Assembly: GCA_951802425.1 (NCBI GenBank)
Contig: OX637799.1
Location: 2,728,001-2,792,000, forward strand
DNA from: Clavaria fumosa
Taxonomy: Eukaryota; Basidiomycota; Agaricomycetes; Agaricales; Clavariaceae
DNA length: 64,000 nucleotides
Direction: 5' to 3'
Shown: in pieces, positions 23,001-31,704 of the stretch
How positions within the stretch are numbered: position 1 is the first letter of the stretch
Layout: every line of letters starts with the position of its first letter
Position numbers and translations under genes: made by a program
Notes under the pieces: generated by a model
What the model saw: the letters and a program-made list of their open reading frames with translations, nothing else
Databases searched by the model: none
Told to the model about the DNA's origin: nothing

Positions 23001-24114
23001 GTATTCAAGGATCACAAAGATCCATTCATCATATAAACCTGTATCACTAACGACTGTAACTAACTTATAGAGTATTGTGCTCATACGAGATAGTGTAAAG
23101 TAGTAGATTACATAAGCAACGACTGTAGCATAGGGAATGTACGCATCACAGTAGCGCGACTACTGTTGCATCATAGTACTAAGGTACATAACTATGGAGG
23201 ATGTATATAAGGACAGTAGCAGTACGAATACAACTCCTGTCGCCTCCCAGTCAGTCGTGATTTGCCATACCTGGTGCTCTCATATGTTTCTATTCCCCTT
23301 ATACCTTTTCGACTGACAATAATTTTGACAGAGCAAATCCTCGACTGCTCGCTCTACTGCAGTCACAGATGACTCACAGAACCTGCAAGATTCTCAGCGT
23401 GATGAGCGGCTCAGAGTTATTGCCGAACTACAGCAACACTGGAGGTGCGAGAATCATTCAAAAGGGCAAGACGCATACTGCTGGCAATCACAAGGTGTCT
23501 GTTACACACTTACTCATAGTCAGATTCGCTTTTGGACCATTGAAATTGTATGTCCATTTATTTGCTGAGTCTTGAATGTCTTCTCACATGCCATCTAGCT
23601 TGAGAAGCGCACTACTGTGGATACGAAGCCTGCCAACCTCTATCTACATGATGCTCGCCCACATGCACGAGCGCCAGTCTCTGCGGCAGCACCTGATTTT
23701 GGGCATAGCAGTCAACATGGATGCTGCGGTCACAGCTGCCATTACGTTCCACAACCTCCGGCTCCCTGCCACCACCTCGCACATCAGCCTCCTGTGCCAT
23801 CTGGTCCACTGCATGCTGATCGAAGCTCGCATCCGATCGAAATACCCGACATTATTACCTGGTGCCGATACCTTGACACACATGCTGGCCGGAACAAGGA
23901 TGGGATTAAATTTGCACCGTATGGTCTGGTACTGAAGGAGAAGGGTTTTATCCGCATTTCACAGCTCACCTTACAGTTCTTTTCATTGACAGGCATGCAC
24001 CAATGGTTGGGTGTGCCGGTTGGCACAGTCGTGCTTATTCTTCAGTATGCCGAAGAAGATATGGCAGATATCAAGGCTGGGAGGCTGATTATTCCTCGCC
24101 TAGCCATTCAGTAG
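17078..24114 (+). CDS. Zn2Cys6 domain protein, five exons, copia element in intron 3
   Basis: Exon model: 17078-17138, 17204-17944, 17995-18362, 23332-23547, 23599-24114. All junctions are GT-AG and phase-consistent, giving 633 aa. A binuclear zinc cluster follows a basic N-terminus: Cys at residues 40, 43, 50, 59, 62 and 71 (CX2CX6CX8CX2CX8C). Then come a Ser/Pro-rich stretch, an acidic region rich in Asp/Glu, and a basic KPGPKPSRA segment. Exon 4 encodes a Cys/His/Trp block (WRCENHSKGQDAYCW, then LTHSQIRFW) seen in mushroom proteins of unknown function. The C-terminus looks like a small helical domain (ISQLTLQFFSLTGMHQWLG). It is probably a nuclear DNA-binding regulator or a protein of a domesticated family. 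Targets are unknown. The coding sequence is intact despite the 4.9-kb insertion in intron 3. Confidence 0.8.
18364..18368 (+). repeat. Target-site duplication TATGT, left copy
   Basis: It matches 23283-23287 beyond the right LTR. The left copy overlaps the intron donor. Confidence 0.9.
18369..18657 (+). repeat. Copia element 2, 5' LTR
   Basis: 289 bp, with a TATA-like tgtatataagg near 18580. It differs from the 3' LTR at five positions, all CpG transitions. Confidence 0.95.
18658..18680 (+). other. Primer binding site, internal tRNA-Met
   Basis: It starts at the first base after the LTR with GATTATGAGACCCGC, the same 15 bases as in copia element 1. The further bases differ from element 1. 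Their complement (AAGAGCG) resembles the end of a tRNA D-arm. Confidence 0.72.
18739..22985 (+). pseudogene. Copia element 2 gag-pol, multiple stops and one frameshift
   Basis: Gag starts at ATG 18739. A CCHC knuckle (CFNCNKRGHKKADC), protease, integrase (LHRRLGH, then CESCEHAK, VHSDLWGP, NGVSERLN), RT (FDFHSAFLNG, HVDDCTIAG) and RNase H (FTDADGA, EAEYVAA, WSDSQLAI) follow. Stops at 19144, 19399, 19795, 20770 and 20998 fit CGA to TGA. A one-base deletion near 22085 shifts the frame between RT and the block KDLGPAKW. The protease catalytic Asp is Asn (YNSGASRH, codon 19762-19764). The copy is non-autonomous. Confidence 0.9.
22994..23282 (+). repeat. Copia element 2, 3' LTR
   Basis: 289 bp, ending CTCTCA at 23282, followed by the target duplication TATGT at 23283-23287. 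Confidence 0.95.
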
Positions 24115-24362
24115 TTTACTTTTGTGTCCTCACTCCTGTCGTTGCTTGAGTTATGCGATCAGTGTCATTTGTCTTGCTCATGCACTCACAAGTCAAAAAT
24201 TGGAAATTTCTTTTTACATCTTTTTACTCTCGGTCTATGATAGGTATATACTACTAATTCATAGGATCACTACGGTGTACCACCGAAGGCATTCTGTTCA
24301 GTATTCAGCGAGCTACGCAATTTTTTTGGTGGGATTACCTTTTTAGTCAAAATTTTGAACTC

Positions 24363-24599
24363 TGCCAACTTAGTGTTGCCACGGCTCGGCTTTTTTCGGC
24401 TCGGCTCGGCTAAACCGAGCGAGCCGTTGGACAATGCACAATGGGAGGAGAGATTTTGATGCATCTGATCATTCACTCCTTCTGTGAGAGCCCAAAGCCG
24501 CTTATTCTGTGGGATTACCTGTTGATTTGAAGCCACAATACTCAATGCAAATTCCCAAAAAAGAAATCGGCTCGAGCCGTTGGCAACACTATGCCAACT
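24363..24599. mobile_element. hAT-type MITE with 8-bp target duplication
   Basis: The element 24371-24591 (221 bp) has terminal inverted repeats TAGTGTTGCCACGGCTCG on the left and the complement of CGAGCCGTTGGCAACACTA on the right. It is flanked by TGCCAACT at 24363-24370 and 24592-24599. The 8-bp duplication and the TAGTG terminus fit the hAT superfamily. The left end also has tandem GGCTC/CGGCT runs that can form a hairpin with cgagcgagccg. It has no coding capacity, so it is nonautonomous. Confidence 0.85.
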
Positions 24600-25062
24600 T
24601 ACCTGAAAAAGACAGTAATAACTACTTGAATACTAATAAGTTGAGTCTAATTTGAGGATTAAGATCATTGAAGTTGGGCCAAGTGCTGGTCAAGAAAGTT
24701 TTATGTTTCCTGATGTGTTTAAGACAGGTTTCAGTCAGATTCAGTAGCTGTAAGGCTAACTTTCAGCTCTTAATTATACTTGATACAGTCATCAATCAGT
24801 CATTGATACATATGGGTCATTGATTCACTTTGTGAATTCTCAACTATCTGATCTTCTGGAGGGCTCAAATTACTGGCAATCACTTTGCAATACTCATTGT
24901 TATGAATTCACTGGCTAGTTGACATAGTAAGCACTGTGATGTGGCCTCTGAAGTGTCCAAGGACACAAAACTGAAAACATCTGCCACATTTGGCAGAATG
25001 ATGACTAATGTCACACCTCATTCAAGTATGATGACTAATCATGGCAAATCTTTATTTTTTAG
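24600..25062. other. AT-rich intergenic stretch
   Basis: No gene is recognisable. It holds a few short imperfect repeats (gatgactaat twice near 25000-25040). Confidence 0.5.
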
Positions 25063-25160
25063 CATGCATTCCGAAGCCATCAAGGCCAGTGGTTGGCATG
25101 GGTGAGTCTAATGAGGTTGGGGAGTCGGATTCATCATCAGAGAGTGATGATAGCAGCTAG
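25063..25160 (+). pseudogene. Possible terminal exon remnant with acidic tail
   Basis: After an acceptor-like tttttttag, a 98-base stretch reads (phase 2) to a TAG, with a Pro-rich start and an ending of alternating Ser, Glu and Asp. It resembles the last exon of an unidentified gene. No upstream exon is recognisable, so it is probably an orphan fragment. Confidence 0.35.
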
Positions 25161-25658
25161 AGCACCGTTGTTTCTCCACACCGGTCATGCAGTGGTCCTA
25201 AAATGGGAACTATTGTGACTAATTGTGACTGTATCAATGACCCATCCACTGTAAAAGCTGCTTCTGGGAGTGTTTATCATGGCTCATCCATTTCTTACAA
25301 CATCTTCCCCAAGAGAGTTGGGGAAAATATTCTTCATATGAGGGCACATCCTTCTGTCTATTTAGAATTTTGAAGTTGGTTAGTAATGAACATTAATAAG
25401 CACTATAAATTTGACTGTATCAATGACTGATTGATGACTGTACCTCTTGGTCTGCCAGATGCTAAGAATCATTAAGGCCTGCCAAGATTATTAAGATGTA
25501 TCTAAGACAAATCTGGAAAATTGGATTGTCTTAGACTAAGACAGTCTTGTCTTAGTCCAACTTGTCTTAATTTTTCTTAAATCCAACTTAAGACAGGTCT
25601 AAGACTGCCTAAGTCACTTTGCACTTTTCCTGATGATGTGATAAGCTAGAGTCTAGTT
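25161..25658. other. Intergenic stretch with gtcttag/ctaagac inverted motifs
   Basis: No gene is seen. From about 25500 to 25610 the motif taagac and its complement gtctta recur many times in both orientations, which could form hairpins. It may be a small decayed inverted-repeat element, but no termini could be fixed. Confidence 0.4.
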
Positions 25659-26108
25659 TTGGGTGAGCTAGGGTCATGTAGAGATGAGGCAAAGGGGGTG
25701 GAACAAGCAGGGAGGGAGGCAATTATCAGGCATGCCAAAGCCAAGATTGATGAGCATGAGGCTGCAAGGGATGCAAAAAAGAAGAAGGCAGCCAAAGTAG
25801 CTGGACGTGTGGCTGCAGTGAAGCTGATATTTGACAAGGAGCAAGTCAAGAAGCTCAAAGGAGACAAGCTCAAAGACCATCTTCTGGCATTTCAAAGGGC
25901 TGGAGCTCCAAACCTGCAGAATCTGTCCCTTAGGACAGCTGTGGTAAAGATTAGGGAAGGACTTGTGCAATCAATTGATCTCTATAATACTGGGCAATGG
26001 AAGCCAAACACAAGTGTGGGCCCTCAAACAATTCCAATGGAGTCAGAATCTGGGGAAGAATTTGACCTGGATGAAGGAATGGAAGACTGGGAGGACATGG
26101 ATGAATAG
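25659..26108 (+). pseudogene. Hypothetical 3' coding fragment: Lys/Ala-rich helix and acidic tail
   Basis: An open stretch of about 149 codons without a convincing ATG at its start, so probably a terminal exon or truncated gene. The first half is a Lys/Ala/Glu-rich helix (DAKKKKAAKVAGRVAAVKL). The middle has a KLKGDKLKDHLLAFQRAGAP segment resembling a SAP-like helix pair. The end is strongly acidic. I do not recognise the family. The acidic ending recalls the fragment at 25063-25160, so both may come from related mobile-element proteins. Confidence 0.4.
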
Positions 26109-26945
26109 TGCAGAGTTTTCCCATTATTGTGCCATTATTTTTACTTCAAACAAGCAGTGTAGAGTCTCTTGAGTATCTGCAGTGTATATAGTTTCTATAT
26201 AACCAAGAAAACAGTGTTGTTGCCATGTCTGAGGCCTGTAATTGAGCTGGGTCAGCCATTGTCACGCTTTCTGTCACAGGCCGTTACGTCACGCTGCCGC
26301 GTCGTGTACTGTGCTTAGTCAGGTACTCGGTCACACCCTGTAGTCGGTCAACCTTGAATTACATGTCTGGCATGGCCTTGCTGCCCTCATTTATGGCCAG
26401 ATTTGATTGACAATAGACATACCTAAAATATGAATACCATACAAGCTATAGTGACTACTATTAACATTGCACATCATTGCCATTTTTGTCAGTCAAGACC
26501 AATTTGTGCAAAACAAGGGTAGAGCAACTTGCCAGGCATTGATTGCACATTTTGATCAAACAACATCCCATAATTTGTGTTCACACATAACTACAGATGT
26601 ACTAGAGATGATTTAACTCCAAAATAAAGCTGAGAAGTGGTTGTATCATGTAGAATATCAAGTATGACCGACTTCCTGGTTAGGGCCAAAAATGGACACT
26701 CAGTGATTAATTTCACTCCTATAAAATATATGACCTATAAAGTACTATTAACACTACATACATACCTTCTCAAGAGGCATGCCCATCACCCTGAAATGAT
26801 ATTTTATTCGTAACTTTGAAGTGGCAAGAGAACAACACCCAAATATTTAGTGTGACCGAGTACTAGGTCATGCATAGTAGCGGAGTTGCCCAACCCCACA
26901 AGCAAGGGTCTCCGGAACGTTATTAATGCGTTATTCCCCAGCTGC
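26109..26945. other. Intergenic and presumed promoter region of the Crinkler-like gene
   Basis: No gene is seen in about 840 bp. The part next to the gene start (26880-26945) should hold its promoter and 5' leader. No TATA box is obvious. Confidence 0.4.
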
Positions 26946-29900
26946 ATGTCCTTCCAAACCCAGTCTCCGCTCTTTCTTGCATCGACCGCCATTCCCCAGG
27001 ATAAGGGCAAGAAGGAGGCCGAATTCTTCACCATTTGGTGTCTCGTCGCTGGGGATTCAAGGGCATTCAAAGTCACACCGCCTGACAATGCCGATGTTGC
27101 GGACTTGAAGAAACTCATCAAGGAGGAGAAGAAGCCCGCATTCGACCATCTCACGGCTGACTCCCTCGATCTCTGGATGGTGAGTGACCTTAATGGGACC
27201 AGCAACGTTGATGTTGATACCGTCTTGGTAGCTCAACAACCCAGTTCCCCTCAAGCCCCAGAGCACTCTCGCCGAGCGCACACTACCGCAAGGAGATGAT
27301 CTTTCCAAGCTCGCAATCAAATTGGAGGAGGGCGATACGTTGTCGGAGATTTTTCCGCAGCCTCCCCTTGCGAAGCATCTCCACGTCATTGTGAAGCTAC
27401 CCACCGGTGAGTGGAACTGCTTGTATTCTGTGCATATGAGTAGAACTGACGGTATTGTTCGTCTTTGTCGTTGTCATTGCGTCCCGTTTTGTTCAATTCT
27501 GCTATCACCGTTCCGTTTCGACTGCTCCGTACTCAGATGTGGAACTCAATTGCTGGGTTTTCGGCGATGATTCTAGCCGTGTCTTCCGAGTCAAGATCGC
27601 GGGGACGGAATCTGTTGGTACCCTCAAGAAAGTGACCAAGGATGAGAAGAAGCCCGCATTCGACCATCTCACGGCTGACTCCCTCGATCTCTGGATGGTG
27701 AGTGACCTTGATGGGACCAGCAACGTTGATGTTGATACCGTCTTGGTAGCTCAACAACCCAGTTCCCCTCAAGCCTAAACATGATCTCATTGATCGTGCG
27801 CTACCGCAAGGAGATGATCTTTCCAAGTTCGCAACCGAATTGGAGGAGGGTGATACGTTGTCGGAGATTTTCCCACAGTCTCCTCCTGCGAAGCATCTCC
27901 ACATCATCGTACGGCAGCCCACCGGTGAGTGCAGCTGCTCATATTCTGTGCATATGAACAAAGCTGACAACATTGTCTTGTTCCATTTCAAACCCTCTGC
28001 TCACCCTTCCGTTTCGACTGCTCCGTACTCTTTCGCATTCTCTTTCCTGGTTTCTTGTTTCTTACCTTTCTTCTCGTTCCCTCTCCTCACCTTTTCACTT
28101 CCCCTTTCCTCATATTCATGTCGTTGTGTCTCGTCGTCGTATCGTGTTTTGCTCCTTCCTCCCACCACCCTCGCGTGATTGCCCTGTCTCTTTTCTCGTG
28201 GCCCGTCTGTGGTTTGTTCGTTCTCGCTCTTTCCGCCTACTTCCCCCCTTCTTTATGGCTTCTCGTTTGCTGACTCATCCGTTTGACTGCTTCATACTCT
28301 CTGCTATGTTTCTCATCTCGCCACCATGTCATTCCTCGCTCATGTTTTTGATCTAACTTACTGCTCGTTGTTTCCCTCTTGCCTTCCTACCGGTCTCCTC
28401 TTGCCCTCCGGGACTTCCTCATGCTATCATCTCCATGTTCCCCTGTCTTCGCTCTCGTGCTCGCTCCTCAATTGATATCGCTTCCCTCGCTGTTGCTCCC
28501 TTGTTGCGGCTTCGCATCCCATTTGCCAACCCATCCGTCCTACGTTTACTAACTCTTCACTCCATGACTTCTCACTTTCTCCGCTTCATCCCCATGCTTA
28601 TTCTTTCTCGTATCCTTCATGTTTATTTTTCATCTGTGTTCTCCTATGCCTATCTTCCACCTCACCCTGATGTCGTGAACGTTTATCTGCCGTCGCCTTT
28701 GCTTCTTTTCATTGCTGCCTTGCAACTTATTTGTCCTTCCATTACTTATGTTATACTTCTAGCACTTGTTACGGCATCCTACGGAAGCGGTGAGCATTGC
28801 TTGTTACATCAGTTGCCCTTGTCTGACAGTGTTTATTCTCTAAAGTACTTGGAAAGCGGCCATTTGATTGTAGTGTGCTCATTTACTCATGAACTGACAA
28901 TTTTTGACCCTTGTGGCAGTAACGGACCCATCGGATGAAGTTTGTAGTGCTCTTATACAGCCATTCAGTGATATTCCAAGGCGTGCAAATGAACTCCGCT
29001 CCCTAATTGACACCCCTTTTCTTCGTAAACTGCCCATCGGGCATTTTTGCTTCGCTAAGATTGAGTCAGAGGTTTGTCGGCACATGTTGGTTCTGATTCT
29101 CTTTTATCACTCATCTCTTGTCAGCACCCTAGTTACTCGACCTTGTTCGAGCCTGCTGGTGGTAACCTGTCAATGGTTCTCTCATCTGCATTGCACGATA
29201 CCCCCGGGCGATCTATTGCACCCGGCGAGTCCAAGGATATGATGCATGCTGCTGTGGATGCGTTGATCAGAGTTCCGCTAGCAACCATCTGTCATCATAG
29301 TTCAGGGATGCTGCCGATTCAAATTGACAGAAACAGGACTGACGAGTGTGTTTTATGTTCTCATTAAATGAATATGAATATACTGACAAGCGTCTTTCAT
29401 ATTTTAAGGGAATCAACTACAAAGGCTTCTTCCCGCCCAGACTTCCTCCTGTGGGTGAGGGACATACTTCTAATGTGGGGTGAGGAGAAGGCAAAGTCGG
29501 GTGCCAAAGCAGACCTTGAAAAGAAATTTGGAGGATTTAAAGCACACCTTTTCGGCAAGGTCCAGTTTGTGTTCTGCTATACCGCGAATGGGCCCATGCT
29601 TCGCTTCTATGCTATTGGCAATTCTCCCAAGCAAATTGACCCCTTCAAACCACTCACGGAAGAACTGAACATAAATGAGTTCCAAGGTCGCTTCAATGTC
29701 CTGAAGGCAGTCATTAACATTGCGCGCGTCATCGTGACAATCAAAGATGGACTTCCCGATGTCGCTTACCCCCTCGCGAAAAAGTTCAAGTTTCGAGGTT
29801 CAGAATTAACTTTCAACTTGGATCATGTCGTGAAGAAGATCCGGGTGACGGATCTCCCTTATAGCACGAACCTGGACCGCCGTATCCACTTCCTCAAAGA

Positions 29901-30441
29901 TATGTACCAGCATGCTAGAGGTTATCGTGGCCTCGTCCAAACTGCGGACAGCCCAAATTTAAACAAAGCCCGCACAGTTTACAGTGTGAAGTTGAACACC
30001 ATGGGAATCCAACTTTGGCCGAAGGAGGAAGATGACTTGCGAAGGATGACGAAGGACCTGGTTTCCGGACTTGCCCATTTGCACGCTGCAAAATTTCTTC
30101 ACTGTGATGTCCGGAAGCCGAACATTGTCTACGATCCCTACAACAAGCAATATGTCTTCATTGATTTCGAGCACGGAGGCCTGGAAGGACATAGCAGAAA
30201 AAAGAAAAAATGCATGATCCCTGGTGATGCATCTCCTTTGAAAGAATGGGATAGCCAAACTCTTGCTGGCGGCATTTATAATGCAAGCTCCGAGATGTAT
30301 CAGCTGGGGAAATTGTTGGAAAGGGAATTTCATTGCCTAGAGCTCTCGGACATTGGGAAAGATTTCACAATGAAATTGGTAGGGAAACAGATGACAGCGG
30401 CAGAGTCACTGAAGCATGAATGGATCAATACTCTCCCATGA
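26946..30441 (+). CDS. Crinkler-like protein with duplicated N-terminal domain and kinase-like domain
   Basis: Seven-exon model: 26946-27183, 27245-27406, 27537-27701, 27763-27924, 28920-29071, 29125-29345, 29409-30441. All junctions are GT-AG with matching phases, giving 710 aa with no stop. Residues about 27-133 and 134-241 are two copies of a Crinkler-type N-terminal domain (TIWCLVAGD... and LNCWVFGDD..., each followed by an LKK helix and SLDLWMV). Exons 5-6 are anonymous. Exon 7 is kinase-like: LHCDVRKPNIVYD (catalytic HxD near residue 597, Asn present) and FIDFEHGG with Glu in place of the DFG Gly. Crinkler proteins are known as effectors in oomycetes and occur widely in fungi, where their role is unclear. 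Whether it is expressed or catalytically active is unknown. The start ATG is a choice among nearby options. Confidence 0.68.
27107..27924 (+). repeat. Tandem duplication of two exons inside the Crinkler-like gene
   Basis: Exons 1-2 and exons 3-4 are two copies of the same pair, including the 61-bp intron between them. From about 27127 to 27257 and 27646 to 27775 the copies are nearly identical through exon, intron and next exon, while the 5' halves of the copies differ clearly. The inter-copy intron (27407-27536) ends in a segment that recurs near 28007-28031 in the next intron. Confidence 0.85.
27925..28919 (+). other. 995-bp pyrimidine-rich intron
   Basis: The donor is gtgagt, the branch-like motif ctgac is near 28893, and the acceptor is gcag. 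The inside is strongly C/T-rich on the plus strand. It is roughly 15-20 times longer than neighbouring introns. It may contain an inserted or expanded sequence, or an undetected exon. Confidence 0.6.
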
Positions 30442-31403
30442 TGAGCTTGTACATTATGAGTCTTGTTACATTTGTTACATTTGATCATCTGTCTTAACCA
30501 TAAAGGCATAGAGACATTTGCTAGCCAGATATTATCTGGATGTGTTGATGACTGCACTCCAGTTTCTTTCTCATTGATTGGGAGGATGTTATGGGTCCCA
30601 ATAATGCTTTGGCAAATCATTTAGATGCAGAGACCCATTCCCCTCAAGTTTTATTAAATGTGTGGTGTTGGAAAGCTTGTGATTGTGTGTGGGGGGTGTC
30701 ATTTGCCCATAGGAGTTCCCATGTGGTCAGGTCATGTGCATGTGTCATGTATCTGTAGACAGATCATCTGTGTCCATGAGTATATCCTTGGAATTTGAAG
30801 CATCTCCTCACTTCTTGTATGTCCTTGCAGGCAAATATCTTCTTTCCTTTGATGATCAGGCCTTCTTTTAATGGCTTGTTGGCTTGTCATGTGGTTCTGA
30901 ATGTGTTTGAGATGAAGGCTGTGCATTGGTTGGAGTGATTTACTTGGGTCATTGAGGTACCTATCACAGCATCACCTAATCACATGAGCAATTGAGTGCA
31001 GTTGTCTCAACTCAGGACTTTGATATTATGTTGCAGTGTTGCCCAATCATGTGAGAAATTGAGCATGGTTGTCTCAACTCAGAACTCAAGGACAGACATA
31101 AGGTGGATACTTGAGAATATCAAAGTCTAAGAAATACAGGAAGTACTCTATGGTCTTTATATACTTATATGGTAGCCATGGAAACATAAGTACAAGGTCA
31201 TAATGGGGAAGATCATAATGTAGGGACAGTAGGGAAGGAATGAAGGTAATTTAGCAAGATAAGATATTGTCCTGGCAATGGCACAATGATTGGCAAAGAC
31301 AAGGCAATGGTCCAGATATGATGGGGAACAGTATGGTGAAGGGGATAGGAACAAGGGGAATATCCAAGAAAGACTTGATGTGATGACAGATCCAGATGAC
31401 AGG
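30442..31403. other. Intergenic stretch with an imperfect direct repeat
   Basis: No gene is supported. An imperfect repeat of about 46 bp occurs at about 30972-31018 and 31041-31086 (shared core gttgtctcaactcag), with a period near 69 bp. The left target duplication of the next element is at 31399-31403. Confidence 0.5.
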
Positions 31404-31693
31404 TATCAGACTGGGTCTCACACAACTTAAGTGTAAGGTCATGACGACAATACTAAGATAAGGGGAAAAGAGTACAAAAAAGGAAAAGCGAAAGTACTTA
31501 TAGCGAACGCTTCAGCACTTGCCGAAGTTCCCATGCTCGGACCCTCGGATCACGTGATGTGCCCAGGCCCAGGTCATGTGATCTTACATGATTACATAAT
31601 CCAACCCAGCCACAGGTCATGTGACCTTCCAACAACCCTCCCCAGTTTCTCCACAACTGCACTTTGGGATGGCTTACATAAGCGATCCTAACA
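31404..31693 (-). repeat. Gypsy element 2, 3' LTR
   Basis: 290 bp. It is preceded on the minus strand by a purine-rich tract complementary to 31694-31705. Confidence 0.9.
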
Positions 31694-31704
31694 TCACCCC
31701 CCTC

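Larger units (their letters stand above)
18369..23282 (+). mobile_element. Ty1/copia element 2, complete, in a host intron
   Basis: A 4914-bp plus-strand element with 289-bp LTRs (TGTTGG...CTCTCA), a tRNA-Met primer site after the 5' LTR and a purine tract before the 3' LTR (22984-22993). It belongs to a different copia lineage from element 1: the LTRs and proteins are unlike, but the primer site is the same. It lies in the same orientation as the host gene. Confidence 0.95.
18363..23331 (+). other. Host intron 3, enlarged from 50 bp to 4969 bp by copia
   Basis: Donor gtatgt at 18363. Acceptor cag at 23329-23331, preceded by a ctgac branch motif. Removing the element and one TATGT leaves a 50-bp intron, the same size as its neighbours. 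Confidence 0.88.

Noticed and set aside
24280..24600. Bidirectional terminator hairpin at the GGCTCGG repeats
   Set aside because: The inverted GGCTCGG/CCGAGC motifs are better explained as part of the MITE ends with a defined target duplication.
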